A stretch of 43,792 nt of DNA from Nitrosomonadales bacterium. Lineage in GTDB: Bacteria > Pseudomonadota > Gammaproteobacteria > Burkholderiales > SG8-39. A model generated the notes under the pieces. It made no database searches and had not been told where the DNA came from. It was given only the letters and a program-made list of their open reading frames with translations. The position numbers and the translations under genes are program-made. Each line of letters opens with the position of its first letter. Position 1 is the first letter of the stretch. Positions 17,680 through 25,609 of this stretch are shown here, in pieces. Location of the stretch: positions 68,925 to 112,716 of the forward strand of contig SBAS01000088.1 of the NCBI GenBank assembly GCA_005240145.1, in the 5' to 3' direction.

Positions 17680-17724
17680 ACCCCCGCAGTACCCTGGTAA
17701 TTGGTTGGATTGTTGGAGTTTTTC

Positions 17725-19272
17725 ATGACTGAGCTCGAATTTCAGAGCCTCGCCAAGCAGGACTACACCCGCGTCCCGGTGGTGGCAGAGGCGCGCGCCG
17801 ATCTGTACACGCCGCTCGCGGTGTACCTGAAGCTCGCGGGCGGTCCCGGCGGTGGCAACAGCGGCGGCCCTTTCACCTACCTGCTCGAGTCGGTGGTCGG
17901 CGGCGAGCGCTTCGGCCGCTATTCCTTCATCGGACTCGCCTGTGCGGAGCGCATCGAAGTGAGAGGCGGTGTCGTGCGACGTCTGCTGCGCGAGGCGCGC
18001 GGGAAAGACGTCTGTATCGAAACAATCGGCGCTGACGATGCGCCTGCCGACCCCTTCGAGTACCTGCGCGCGTACCTCGCGCGCCACAAGGTGGCGCCGG
18101 TGCCGGCGGCCCTGCGCTTCGGCGGCGGACTGGTCGGCTATTTCGGCTATGAGTGCGTCAGGCACGTCGAGCCCACGGCGCTGCGCGCCGTCAATGCAAC
18201 GCTCAAGGGCGGCAAGCCCGATGCGCTGGAAACCCCGGACCTGCTGCTGCTCGTGTCGGATGAACTTGCCGTCATGGACAATGTCCTGGGCAAGCTCTAC
18301 CTCGTGGTCTACGCCGACCCGCGCGAGCCCGGCGCCTGGCGCGCGGCGCGCGAGCGGCTCGAACGCCTGCACTCGCGACTCGCGGCGCCCCTGCCCGAGC
18401 CGGCGACGCTTTCGCAGGGGAACGAGGCCGCGCCGGCGCCGGTCGCCCTGGAATGTTCGTTCACCGAGCCGGATTTCCTCGCCGCGGTGAAGCGCTCGAA
18501 GGAATACATCTTCGCGGGCGATTGCATGCAGGTGCAGATTTCGCAGCGCACCTCGCGGGCCTTCGCGGCGCCGCCGCTCGAGCTCTATCGCGCGCTGCGC
18601 GGCGTCAACCCGTCGCCCTACATGTACTACTTCGATTTCGGCGATCACCACGTGGTTGGCGCCTCGCCCGAGATCATGGTGCGCCTCTCCGGCGAGGCGG
18701 TCACGCTGCGCCCGATCGCCGGCACGCGGCCGCGCGGGGCAACTCCGGAGGAAGACGCGCAGAGCGCCGAGGAACTGCTCGCCGACCCGAAGGAGCGCGC
18801 CGAACACGTCATGCTGATCGACCTGGGCAGGAACGACGTCGGGCGCGTGGCGCAGACGGGAACGGTGCGGGTCACCGAGAAGATGGCGATCGAGCGCTAT
18901 TCGCACGTCATGCACATCGTCTCCAACGTCGAGGGCCGGGTGGCGCCGGGACTGGACGCGATCGACGTGTTCAAGGCGAGTTTTCCCGCCGGCACCGTGA
19001 CCGGCGCGCCCAAGGTGCGCGCGATGCAGATCATCGACGAGCTGGAGCCGGTGAAGCGCGGCATCTACAGCGGCGCGGTGGGCTACCTCGGCTTCAACGG
19101 CGACATGGACGTGGCGATCGCGATCCGCACTGCGATCCTCAAGGACGGCAGGCTGCACGTGCAGGCCGCCGCCGGCATCGTGGCCGATTCCGATCCGCAG
19201 GCGGAATGGCGCGAAACCCAGCACAAGACGAGGGCGATCCTTCGGGCCGCGGAGGTCGCATGCTCCTCATGA
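17725..19272 (+). CDS. trpE: Anthranilate synthase component I
   Basis: A 515-residue enzyme that makes anthranilate from chorismate with ammonia from TrpG, the first step to tryptophan. The N-terminal [18 protein letters not shown] is the tryptophan feedback-inhibition site. The C-terminal chorismate-binding domain has [30 protein letters not shown] and [20 protein letters not shown]. The ATG at 17725 follows a GGAG site at 17715; the frame also extends a few codons upstream. It overlaps trpG by 13 bases. Expression is probably set by the leader at 17564-17679. Confidence 0.97.
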   Translation: MTELEFQSLAKQDYTRVPVVAEARADLYTPLAVYLKLAGGPGGGNSGGPFTYLLESVVGGERFGRYSFIGLACAERIEVRGGVVRRLLREARGKDVCIETIGADDAPADPFEYLRAYLARHKVAPVPAALRFGGGLVGYFGYECVRHVEPTALRAVNATLKGGKPDALETPDLLLLVSDELAVMDNVLGKLYLVVYADPREPGAWRAARERLERLHSRLAAPLPEPATLSQGNEAAPAPVALECSFTEPDFLAAVKRSKEYIFAGDCMQVQISQRTSRAFAAPPLELYRALRGVNPSPYMYYFDFGDHHVVGASPEIMVRLSGEAVTLRPIAGTRPRGATPEEDAQSAEELLADPKERAEHVMLIDLGRNDVGRVAQTGTVRVTEKMAIERYSHVMHIVSNVEGRVAPGLDAIDVFKASFPAGTVTGAPKVRAMQIIDELEPVKRGIYSGAVGYLGFNGDMDVAIAIRTAILKDGRLHVQAAAGIVADSDPQAEWRETQHKTRAILRAAEVACSS

Positions 19273-19823
19273 TTGACAACTACGATTCGTTCACCTTCAA
19301 CCTGGTGCAGTACCTGGGCGAGCTGGGCGAAGGCGTCAGGGTGTTTCGCAACGACGGCATATCGCTGGCCGAGGTGGAGCGGCTGAAACCCGCGCGCATC
19401 GTCATCTCGCCCGGCCCCTGCACGCCCAGCGAAGCGGGGGTCTCGCTCGAGGTGATCGCCCGGTTTGCCGGCGAAGTGCCGATACTGGGGGTTTGCCTCG
19501 GCCATCAGGCGATCGGCCAGGCATTCGGGGGTAAAGTGGTGCGCGCGCAACGCGTCATGCACGGCAAGCTGTCGAGCGTGCGGCATGACGGCAAAGGCGT
19601 GTTCGCGGGCATCCCGGATGGATTTGCCGCGACGCGCTACCACTCGCTGGCGGTCGAACGCGCTTCGCTGCCCGCCTGCCTGGAAGTCACCGCGGAGTCG
19701 GAGGAAGGGGAGATCATGGGGCTGCGCCATCGCACGCTGCCGGTGGAAGGGGTGCAGTTCCATCCCGAGGCGATGCTGACCGAACACGGGCATGCCATGC
19801 TGAAAAATTTTCTCGAATGTTAG
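19260..19823 (+). CDS. trpG: Anthranilate synthase component II, glutamine amidotransferase
   Basis: A 187-residue class I glutamine amidotransferase that supplies ammonia to TrpE. It starts [20 protein letters not shown], has the oxyanion segment [13 protein letters not shown], the nucleophile Cys in [16 protein letters not shown], and the His-Glu pair in [10 protein letters not shown]. It begins inside the end of trpE (13-base overlap) and lies 23 bases before trpD. In some bacteria this subunit also serves 4-aminobenzoate synthesis; linkage to trpE and trpD favours the tryptophan role. Confidence 0.96.
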   Translation: MLLMIDNYDSFTFNLVQYLGELGEGVRVFRNDGISLAEVERLKPARIVISPGPCTPSEAGVSLEVIARFAGEVPILGVCLGHQAIGQAFGGKVVRAQRVMHGKLSSVRHDGKGVFAGIPDGFAATRYHSLAVERASLPACLEVTAESEEGEIMGLRHRTLPVEGVQFHPEAMLTEHGHAMLKNFLEC

Positions 19824-19846
19824 AACGACAGGAAGGGGAGACGGCC

Positions 19847-20884
19847 ATGAAAATCGGCATCGCAGAAGCGATCCAGCGTACGGTGGAGCACCGCGAGATT
19901 TTCCACGATGAGATGCTGCACGTGATGCGCCAGATCATGCGCGGCGAGCTCACGCCGGCGCAGATCGCCGGCTTCATCATCGGCCTGCGGGTGAAGAAGG
20001 AAACTGTGGGCGAAATAGCCGCCGCAGCGCAGGTGATGCGCGAATTCGCCACCGCGGTGCCGCTAAAGGACCACCGCCATGTGGTCGACGTCGTCGGCAC
20101 CGGCGGCGACGGGGCGCACACCTTCAACATCTCTACTGCGGCCACCTTCGTCGCTGCCGCCGCCGGGGCCAGGGTGGCGAAGCACGGCAATCGCTCGGTG
20201 TCCTCGCGCAGCGGCAGCGCCGACGTGCTCGAGGCGCTCGGGGCGAAGCTCGATCTCGCACCCGAGAGCATCGCGCGCTCGGTCGAGACGCTGGGCGTGG
20301 GCTTCATGTTCGCGCCCAGCCACCATCCGGCGATGAAGCACGCTGCCGTGGTGCGCAAGGAGCTGGGCGTGCGCACCATATTCAACATCCTCGGCCCGCT
20401 CACCAATCCGGCCGGCGCGCAGAACCAGCTCATGGGCGTGTTCCACGTCGACCTGGTCGGCATCCAGACGCGCGTGCTGCAGCGCCTGGGCGCGCGGCAC
20501 GTGATGGTGGTGCATGGACGCGACGGCCTGGACGAGATCTCGATCTCGGGCGAAACCCTGGTCGGCGAACTGGTCAACGGCGAAATCCGCGAATACGAAC
20601 TGCACCCTTCCCGGTTCGGCCTCGAGGTCTACGACCGGCGCGCGATCCAGGTCAATTCCGTCGAGGAGTCGCGGCAGATGGTGCTCGCGGTGCTGGAGAA
20701 CCAGCCCGGTCCGGCTCTCAACATCGTGCTGCTGAACGCCGGCGCCGCGCTTTACGTCGCCGGCGTCGCCAAGACGCTCGAGACGGGCATCGAGCGCGCG
20801 CGCAAGGCGATCGCCAAGGGCGAGGCGCGCCAGAAACTCGATGACTTTGTCGCTTTCACGAAAAAGCACGCCAAGGCAAGCTGA
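19847..20884 (+). CDS. trpD: Anthranilate phosphoribosyltransferase
   Basis: A 345-residue enzyme that joins anthranilate to PRPP, the second step of the pathway. It has the helical N-terminal part, the PRPP-binding [35 protein letters not shown], and the anthranilate-contact region [20 protein letters not shown] followed by [14 protein letters not shown]. The ATG at 19847 has a strong GGAAGGGGAG site; the frame opens ten codons earlier without one. It lies seven bases before trpC. Confidence 0.97.
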   Translation: MKIGIAEAIQRTVEHREIFHDEMLHVMRQIMRGELTPAQIAGFIIGLRVKKETVGEIAAAAQVMREFATAVPLKDHRHVVDVVGTGGDGAHTFNISTAATFVAAAAGARVAKHGNRSVSSRSGSADVLEALGAKLDLAPESIARSVETLGVGFMFAPSHHPAMKHAAVVRKELGVRTIFNILGPLTNPAGAQNQLMGVFHVDLVGIQTRVLQRLGARHVMVVHGRDGLDEISISGETLVGELVNGEIREYELHPSRFGLEVYDRRAIQVNSVEESRQMVLAVLENQPGPALNIVLLNAGAALYVAGVAKTLETGIERARKAIAKGEARQKLDDFVAFTKKHAKAS

Positions 20885-20891
20885 GCGGCGA

Positions 20892-21680
20892 ATGGCGGAC
20901 ATTCTCGAGCGCATCCTCGCGCGCAAGCGCGAGGAACTGGAGGCGGCTCGCGCCGCGCTGCCGCTGGCCGAAATGCAGCGCCGCGCCGCGGCTGCGCCGC
21001 CGCCGCGCGATTTCGCCGCCGCGATCGCGAAGAAAATCGCCTCCGGCCTCCCCGCCGTCATTGCCGAAATCAAGCGGGCGAGTCCCTCGCGCGGCCTGTT
21101 GCGCGCGGATTTCGACCCGGCGGCCATCGCGCGCAGCTATGAGGCCGGCGGCGCGGCCTGCCTTTCAGTGCTGACCGACCGGGATTTCTTTCGCGGCGAC
21201 CCCGCTCACCTGGCGCAGGCGCGCGCCGCCTGCGGCCTCCCGGTGCTGCGCAAGGACTTCCTTACCGAGCCCTACCAGGTGTTCGAATCGCGTGCCTACG
21301 GGGCGGATTGCATTTTGCTGATCGCGGCGGCAGTAGCCTGCCAGGACATGCAAGGATTGGAAGCCAGTGCTCGCTCACTTGGCATGGCGGTGCTGGTCGA
21401 AGTGCACGATGAACGAGAGCTCGAGGCCGCGCTCGCCCTCGACACCCCGCTGCTGGGCATCAACAACCGTGACCTGCGCAGCTTCGAGACCCGGCTCGAG
21501 ACCACGCTCGATCTGATGTCCAAGGTGCCCGATGGGCGGATCGTCGTCACCGAGAGCGGTATCCGTGCCCCCGAGGACGTGCGCAGGATGCGCGCAGGGG
21601 GCGTACACGCGTTCCTCGTAGGCGAAGCGTTCATGCGCGCCCCGGATCCCGGGAGCGAACTGGCGAGCGTTTTTGCCTGA
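20892..21680 (+). CDS. trpC: Indole-3-glycerol phosphate synthase
   Basis: A 262-residue TIM-barrel enzyme that closes the indole ring from CdRP. It starts [20 protein letters not shown] and has [15 protein letters not shown] with the catalytic Lys, [38 protein letters not shown] and [12 protein letters not shown]. It is the last gene of trpEGDC; trpF, trpB and trpA are not in the window, a split typical of many proteobacteria. The stop is followed by 49 bases before the convergent antitoxin-like gene. Confidence 0.97.
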   Translation: MADILERILARKREELEAARAALPLAEMQRRAAAAPPPRDFAAAIAKKIASGLPAVIAEIKRASPSRGLLRADFDPAAIARSYEAGGAACLSVLTDRDFFRGDPAHLAQARAACGLPVLRKDFLTEPYQVFESRAYGADCILLIAAAVACQDMQGLEASARSLGMAVLVEVHDERELEAALALDTPLLGINNRDLRSFETRLETTLDLMSKVPDGRIVVTESGIRAPEDVRRMRAGGVHAFLVGEAFMRAPDPGSELASVFA

Positions 21681-21729
21681 ACGCGAATTCCGCCGAGCTC
21701 GTCGCGCCTTACGCGCCGCCCTGCGCTAA

Positions 21730-21954
21730 TTATCGTTTCCAACCCTCGATCGCCTGCGCCGCGGCTTCGACGAAACTCTCGACGCCAGTTTCTGGGCCGC
21801 GCGCGACAGACAGCGACTGGCGCCGGCATTCGGCGGCGAACTTTGGCGAGCGCGTATCGGGCACCCAGAGCTGGAGCGGCCGGAATCCCTGCGCGCGCAT
21901 CCTTGCGCGGTAGCGGCTGGCGGATTCCCGGGCCGTATGACGTCTGGATTGCAT
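21730..21954 (-). CDS. MazE-like antitoxin (DUF3018) without a MazF partner
   Basis: A 74-residue protein with ESASRYRARMRAQGFRPLQL then WVPDTRSPKFAAECRRQS, the hallmark of the DUF3018/MazE-like antitoxin family. Such genes normally precede mazF. Here only 49 bases separate its stop from trpC, so no toxin can follow. It lies 11 bases downstream of vapC on the same strand and is probably the third gene of that operon. The ATG at 21954 is chosen from the conserved N-terminus and a GGAG in front (minus strand). Confidence 0.8.
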   Translation of the reverse strand: MQSRRHTARESASRYRARMRAQGFRPLQLWVPDTRSPKFAAECRRQSLSVARGPETGVESFVEAAAQAIEGWKR

Positions 21955-21965
21955 TGAGATCTCCT

Positions 21966-22385
21966 TCAGGGCGCTTGTTGCGCGAGCGGATGGAGCCGCA
22001 GTTCCGGAACGGCGCTGGAGATCGCGTCGAAGTCCCGATCGTTCTGCAGAAGGTAAAGTTCGTGCTCGATAGCGATGCGCGCGATCAGGCAATCGTTGCT
22101 GCTGCGCGGCGACTTTCCGGCGCGCCGGCAGACCTGGTAGAGCTTCGCCGCGGCGACGTACGTCTGCACCGGATCCGAGGGGACATAACACCGAAGATCG
22201 GCGAAGTAGCGGCGCCATTGGTCGAAGCGCTCCTCGGAATCGGCGCCTTGGAGAATCTCCTGGAGGATGATGGGGGCGGTGCCGACGATTTCCTCGCCCG
22301 CGAGCAGTTCGGCGAGCGTCCTGACGTGAGGCGCCTCCGAGCCGCGCAGGAAATCCACCCAGACCGACGTGTCCACCAGATACAT
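21966..22385 (-). CDS. vapC: PIN-domain ribonuclease toxin, VapC family
   Basis: A 139-residue PIN-domain protein, expected to cleave RNA (often initiator tRNA) with Mg2+ when freed from its antitoxin. The four acidic residues of the active site are present: Asp5 in YLVDTSVWVDFL, Glu43 in IILQEIL, Asp98 in SSNDCLIARIA and Asp116 in LLQNDRDF. It looks intact and active. Its start overlaps the vapB stop by one base, so the pair is co-translated. Confidence 0.92.
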   Translation of the reverse strand: MYLVDTSVWVDFLRGSEAPHVRTLAELLAGEEIVGTAPIILQEILQGADSEERFDQWRRYFADLRCYVPSDPVQTYVAAAKLYQVCRRAGKSPRSSNDCLIARIAIEHELYLLQNDRDFDAISSAVPELRLHPLAQQAP

Positions 22386-22585
22386 CAGGTCCCGGAGCGC
22401 GCCCGTTTGTAGTCGTAGTCCTCGCGCATGCCGCCGCGGCCGCGCAACTCCAGCAAGCGCTTCTGCCTGCCGCTTTGCACGAAGCGGGCGAGCGCTATTT
22501 GGACCGCTTCACGCTTAGTCCGCACTCGCGCCAGCTTCATCGCCTCCCGCAGCAACGTGTCATCGAGCACAATATTGGTGCGCAT
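22385..22585 (-). CDS. vapB: VapB-type antitoxin
   Basis: A 66-residue protein starting MRTNIVLDDTLLREAMKLA and continuing RTKREAVQIALARFV, the ribbon-helix-helix (VapB/DUF2191-like) DNA-binding part. The C-terminal RGRGGMREDYDYKR is the tail that usually wraps around VapC. It neutralises the toxin and should repress its own promoter. An AGGAGG ribosome-binding site lies just ahead and overlaps a palindrome that could be its operator. Confidence 0.9.
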   Translation of the reverse strand: MRTNIVLDDTLLREAMKLARVRTKREAVQIALARFVQSGRQKRLLELRGRGGMREDYDYKRARSGT

Positions 22586-22587
22586 GG

Positions 22588-22607
22588 ATACACCTCCTGA
22601 TGTGTAT
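22588..22607. promoter_or_regulatory. Candidate VapB operator overlapping the vapB ribosome-binding site
   Basis: ATACAC (22588-22593) and GTGTAT (22602-22607) form a perfect inverted repeat with an 8-base spacer. The spacer contains the AGGAGG of vapB on the minus strand. Palindromes at this position are typical of toxin-antitoxin autoregulation by ribbon-helix-helix antitoxins. Confidence 0.5.
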
Positions 22608-22803
22608 GGTTATGATTCTAGGGAGCGTACGCCGATCGGACAAGCGCCAGCGTCACTCTCCGTGTCTATGGCCACCCTGCTGGCCGACTCCATAGGGGAG
22701 CGAGGGCATCGAACCGGGCGAAAGCCTCTCGCGGACGGCTACCGGCGGGCTCAGTTGCCAAAATTCACATTAACATGTTGTTTTTATTAACATATCTAAC
22801 AGA

Positions 22804-22821
22804 TGTTGTGCCCCCACAACA
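22804..22821. promoter_or_regulatory. Inverted repeat in the porin upstream region
   Basis: TGTTGTG (22804-22810) and CACAACA (22815-22821) pair perfectly over seven bases with a CCCC loop. It is followed by AAAAGGG, not a T-run, so on the + strand it is a structure or operator, not a terminator. Confidence 0.45.
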
Positions 22822-22830
22822 AAAGGGCCT

Positions 22831-22857
22831 CGAAAGCGTGAAATTCAGCCGCTTTCG
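22831..22857. promoter_or_regulatory. Second inverted repeat in the porin upstream region
   Basis: CGAAAGCG (22831-22838) and CGCTTTCG (22850-22857) are a perfect 8-base inverted repeat with an 11-base spacer. It lies about 110 bases before the porin start. It could be a regulator site or an mRNA leader hairpin. Confidence 0.45.
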
Positions 22858-22967
22858 TTGCTGGCGCCAGAGGGGCTGCGGCACAATCCTTCCCAGCTAC
22901 TCTCTCTACATGGGGGAGGTGGTGGAAAAGCACCATCGAGCGTTTACTAACTAACTGGAGAATCAGG

Positions 22968-24047
22968 ATGCAAAAGAAAATTCTTACAGCAGCAGTTGCG
23001 GCGGCGCTGGTCGCGCCCGCTGCAGTCATGGCGCAGTCGACGGTGGTGCTGTACGGCCTGGTCGACGGCGGCTATCAGAACGTCAGCAAGTACCTCGCCC
23101 CCGGCACGAGCGACGGCAGCAAGTCGGGCATCGTCAACAGCCAATCCAGAAGTTCGCGTCTGGGCGCGCGGGCGACGGAAGATCTCGGTGGCGGCCTGTC
23201 GGCGCGTGCTGTGATCGAATTCACGATCACACCCGACACTGGCGCGGCGACTGATACAGCCCGCCAGACCTTCGTCAGCCTGAACAGCAAGAGCTGGGGC
23301 GAACTGTCCCTTGGCCGGCAGCTGACCCACGCGTTCGGTAACGCGAACATTGGCGAAGGCCAATCCGGCACCAATCCCTTCACGTCGTACTACGGTATGC
23401 AAGACCAGCAGACCCGTTCGAGCAACTACCTGAAATACTCCAGCCCGCTGGTCGGCGGCGGCTTCACCTTCGGTGCCGGTTGGGCGCCGGGCGAGAACCT
23501 GGTTCAGGCCACCAAAAAAAGCGGCAATTTCCTTGACATGCATGTCCGTTGGGAACGGGGCCCGTTCGGCATCGGCCTCGCGCAGTCCCGTTTGAAGACC
23601 CAGACCGCGGCCACGGACTTCACCGAGACAGACACCAGCCTGGCGGGGTACTACAAGTTCTCGATGCTGCGCATCTATGGCACAACCTCGGCAAGCAAGC
23701 AGAGCGGCACGGGTGCGGCTGAGGACCGCCGCCTGAACGGTCTCAAGCTCGAATTTCCCGTTAGCGCCAAGGGCTACGTTGCCGTTTCGGTGGCCAAGAG
23801 TAAGAATAAGTTGGTCGCGAGTGCCGACTCGAGCCTGGTCGGTGTTGGCTACTTCCACGATCTGACCCCGCGTACCCAGTTCTACGCGGCGTATGGTCGC
23901 GTCAAGAACGACGCCGCGGGTTCCATGAGCCTGGGCGGTGCCTTTGTCAATTTGGCGGCGGGCGGCACGACCTCAGGTGGCGGTGGCTTTGTTGCTGCCG
24001 GTGCGGATCCGCGCGGCTTCCAGGTCGGCATGGGCCACTCGTTCTAA
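22968..24047 (+). CDS. Outer-membrane porin, general Gram-negative type
   Basis: A 359-residue porin. The signal peptide MQKKILTAAVAAALVAPAAV ends in MAQ, with cleavage probably after Ala. The mature protein starts STVVLYGLVDGGYQNVSKY, as in betaproteobacterial trimeric porins, and has RSSRLGARATEDLGGGLSAR, SWGELSLGRQ, a SSNYLKYSSP strand, and ends VGMGHSF with the terminal Phe needed for assembly. It forms a 16-strand channel for small solutes. It has a strong ribosome-binding site, a long upstream control region and a textbook terminator, so it is probably a single-gene, highly expressed unit. Confidence 0.95.
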   Translation: MQKKILTAAVAAALVAPAAVMAQSTVVLYGLVDGGYQNVSKYLAPGTSDGSKSGIVNSQSRSSRLGARATEDLGGGLSARAVIEFTITPDTGAATDTARQTFVSLNSKSWGELSLGRQLTHAFGNANIGEGQSGTNPFTSYYGMQDQQTRSSNYLKYSSPLVGGGFTFGAGWAPGENLVQATKKSGNFLDMHVRWERGPFGIGLAQSRLKTQTAATDFTETDTSLAGYYKFSMLRIYGTTSASKQSGTGAAEDRRLNGLKLEFPVSAKGYVAVSVAKSKNKLVASADSSLVGVGYFHDLTPRTQFYAAYGRVKNDAAGSMSLGGAFVNLAAGGTTSGGGGFVAAGADPRGFQVGMGHSF

Positions 24048-24070
24048 GAAACAGCTCTACAGTTGTAGAT

Positions 24071-24099
24071 ACGGGCGCCTTCGGGCGCCCGTTTTTTTT
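24071..24099 (+). terminator. Rho-independent terminator of the porin gene
   Basis: A perfect 9-bp stem ACGGGCGCC / GGCGCCCGT with a stable TTCG tetraloop is followed by eight T residues. It begins 23 bases after the porin stop. A related hairpin occurs at 25040. Confidence 0.93.
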
Positions 24100-24180
24100 G
24101 CCCGTTTCGATTTTCGTTCATGGCGTCACAGTGTTTCAATGGGAGGCGCCGACGCCGGGGCCTGCTATCCTTGACAGGCT

Positions 24181-24597
24181 ATGGACGACTCGGAACTCGA
24201 ACGGCGGATCACGCGCGCACTAGCGCCGAGAGGCGAGGTGCTGGAGGCTTATCTGTTCGGATCGCGGGCCTCGGGAAGGGCGCAGGCCCATAGCGACACC
24301 GACATAGCGGTTTTCGTGCAAGCGGGCGCCTTGCGCCGGCAAGATTACGGCTACGCCGCCCAGTTGACGGCGCACCTGATGTCGGCCCTTGGCTCGAACG
24401 AGATTGATGTGGTGATTCTTAACCGGGCGCCGCCCCTTCTGTACCACCGCGTTCTGCGCGACGGCCGGCGTATCCTCGCGCGTGACCTGCGTGCCGCCAC
24501 AACCCGAGAGGGCTACGCGCTGTCCCGCTATTGCGACTTCGTGCCGCAGCTCGCCAAGATCGAAGCCGCGCGCCGCGACGTTGCGGCCGGTGTCTGA
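24181..24597 (+). CDS. mntA: Nucleotidyltransferase antitoxin, MntA-like
   Basis: A 138-residue minimal nucleotidyltransferase. The active site is FGSRASGRAQAHSDTDIAVF, with Gly27-Ser28 and the metal-binding Asp39 and Asp41. By homology to the characterised HepT-MntA system of Shewanella oneidensis it would add AMP units to a Tyr of its HEPN partner and so silence it. It overlaps hepT by one base (TGATG). It follows the porin terminator by about 80 bases and likely has its own promoter. Confidence 0.88.
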   Translation: MDDSELERRITRALAPRGEVLEAYLFGSRASGRAQAHSDTDIAVFVQAGALRRQDYGYAAQLTAHLMSALGSNEIDVVILNRAPPLLYHRVLRDGRRILARDLRAATTREGYALSRYCDFVPQLAKIEAARRDVAAGV

Positions 24598-25028
24598 TGA
24601 CGTTCGGGCAGCCGGACCCGGAGGTTGTGCGCCGGCATTTGGCAGCCTTGCGCGAGGCGCTCACGAACCTGCGCCGCCACGCGGGGCGCAGTGCGCCGGA
24701 GCTGCGCGCGAACGCGGATCTGCGCTGGGCAGTCGAGCGCGGCTTGCAACTTTGTATCCAGAACGCGCTCGACATCGCAACCCACTTGGCGGCGGGATCC
24801 GGACTGGATGCGCCCGACTACGCCACGGCCATTGACCGGCTTGCCGAGCTCTCGGTGCTCCCCGCGGAGTTCGCGGCCCGTCTGCGGCCGATCGCCGGCT
24901 TTCGCAATGTTCTGGTGCATGGCTATCTGCAGGTGGACTTGATCGTCGTCGAAGAGGTCCTCAAACACAAGCTGGACGAACTCGAGGATTTTGCCCGCCG
25001 GATCGAAGCCTACCTGGCGCGCGCCTAG
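24597..25028 (+). CDS. hepT: HEPN ribonuclease toxin, HepT-like (DUF86)
   Basis: A 143-residue all-helical HEPN protein. The catalytic motif RNVLVHGY is a perfect R-x4-H-x-Y (Arg103, His108, Tyr110), the form in which the Tyr is the AMPylation target of MntA. It should be a ribonuclease toxin that acts when unmodified. The ATG at 24597 shares its A with the mntA stop; an open frame extends upstream only as overlap. Both members look intact. Confidence 0.88.
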   Translation: MTFGQPDPEVVRRHLAALREALTNLRRHAGRSAPELRANADLRWAVERGLQLCIQNALDIATHLAAGSGLDAPDYATAIDRLAELSVLPAEFAARLRPIAGFRNVLVHGYLQVDLIVVEEVLKHKLDELEDFARRIEAYLARA

Positions 25029-25039
25029 AAACGTCGCCG

Positions 25040-25064
25040 CGGGCGTATTCGGGTGCCCGTTTTC
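25040..25064 (+). terminator. Probable terminator after hepT, similar to the porin terminator
   Basis: CGGGCG pairs with TGCCCG (one G-T pair) around a TATTCGGG loop, followed by TTTTCTT. The sequence closely tracks the porin terminator (CGGGCGCCTTCGGGCGCCCG there, CGGGCGTATTCGGGTGCCCG here), with a similar TTGCC after the T-run in both. Confidence 0.7.
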
Positions 25065-25105
25065 TTGCCTCGGTATAATTATCGTGACGGTGTTACAATA
25101 ATGTT

Positions 25106-25609
25106 GTGGAACTGAATGCTAAGAAAAGACGCGGCCGGCCGCCGACCGGGCGCGCGCTGACGGCCGCCGAACGGGCGCGCAGATACCGCGCGGGGCTGCG
25201 GGCGCGTGGGCTGCGGCAGAAGTCGGTGATGCGGCGCGATCCCTTGCTCGAGGCAGTGCGTTTCGCGCCCGATAGCCTCCTCACGCCGGGCGAACAGGAT
25301 GTGTTGCGGCGTTTCTGCGCTGGCTTCCGCAGGCTGCCCCGCATGCCGCGGCGAGTGGCGGTTTTTGGCAGCCGCGCCAGGGGAGGCTCGCATGCGCACT
25401 CCGACCTCGATGTCGCGGTCATGATGGATGTGCCCCGCGATCCTGCGTTCGAGCCGGTGCTATCGGCGATCGCCCTCAGCGCCCAGCAGCCCTACTGGCT
25501 CGACGGCTACGGCATTTCGCTGCGGCCGGTTGCGCTCTATCGTGGCGAGCCCGAGGCGTTTCTAAATGCGATACGCAACGATCTGGAGGTCGTATGGACA
25601 AGGCCGTGA
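25106..25609 (+). CDS. Nucleotidyltransferase with MazE-like N-terminal extension
   Basis: A 167-residue protein. Residues 86-105 hold the minimal nucleotidyltransferase site VFGSRARGGSHAHSDLDVAV (Asp100, Asp102). Before it is an extension of about 80 residues that opens with a basic RGRPPTGR stretch, followed by AAERARRYRAGLRARGLRQ. This resembles the RYRARMRAQGFRP segment of the MazE-like protein at 21730, suggesting a DNA-binding antitoxin head. GTG 25106 is the only start preserving this region. TATAAT at 25074-25079 may be its -10. The HEPN gene that follows overlaps it by 16 bases, so it is the likely antitoxin of that pair. Confidence 0.8.
   Translation: MELNAKKRRGRPPTGRALTAAERARRYRAGLRARGLRQKSVMRRDPLLEAVRFAPDSLLTPGEQDVLRRFCAGFRRLPRMPRRVAVFGSRARGGSHAHSDLDVAVMMDVPRDPAFEPVLSAIALSAQQPYWLDGYGISLRPVALYRGEPEAFLNAIRNDLEVVWTRP

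Larger units (their letters stand above)
22586..22967. other. Long intergenic control region between vapB and the porin gene
   Basis: No gene is visible in these 382 bases. The vapB side holds its ribosome-binding site and operator candidate. From about 22755 to 22800 the sequence becomes strongly AT-rich and has a TTAACAT direct repeat at 22770 and 22787 (17 bases apart) and the palindrome AACATGTT at 22772-22779. Two further hairpins follow at 22804 and 22831. The porin ribosome-binding site (TGGAGAATCAGG) is at the end. The porin mRNA probably has a long untranslated leader. Confidence 0.55.

Noticed and set aside
17644-19224. Minus-strand open frame opposite trpE
   Set aside because: Shadow of trpE; no start context or motifs.
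21681-21729. Possible mazF remnant next to the MazE-like gene
   Set aside because: Only 49 bases are available before trpC and none of the frames shows a MazF-like sequence.
22428-22790. Plus-strand open frame over vapB and the intergenic region
   Set aside because: Antisense to vapB, then runs through AT-rich control sequence; no motif.
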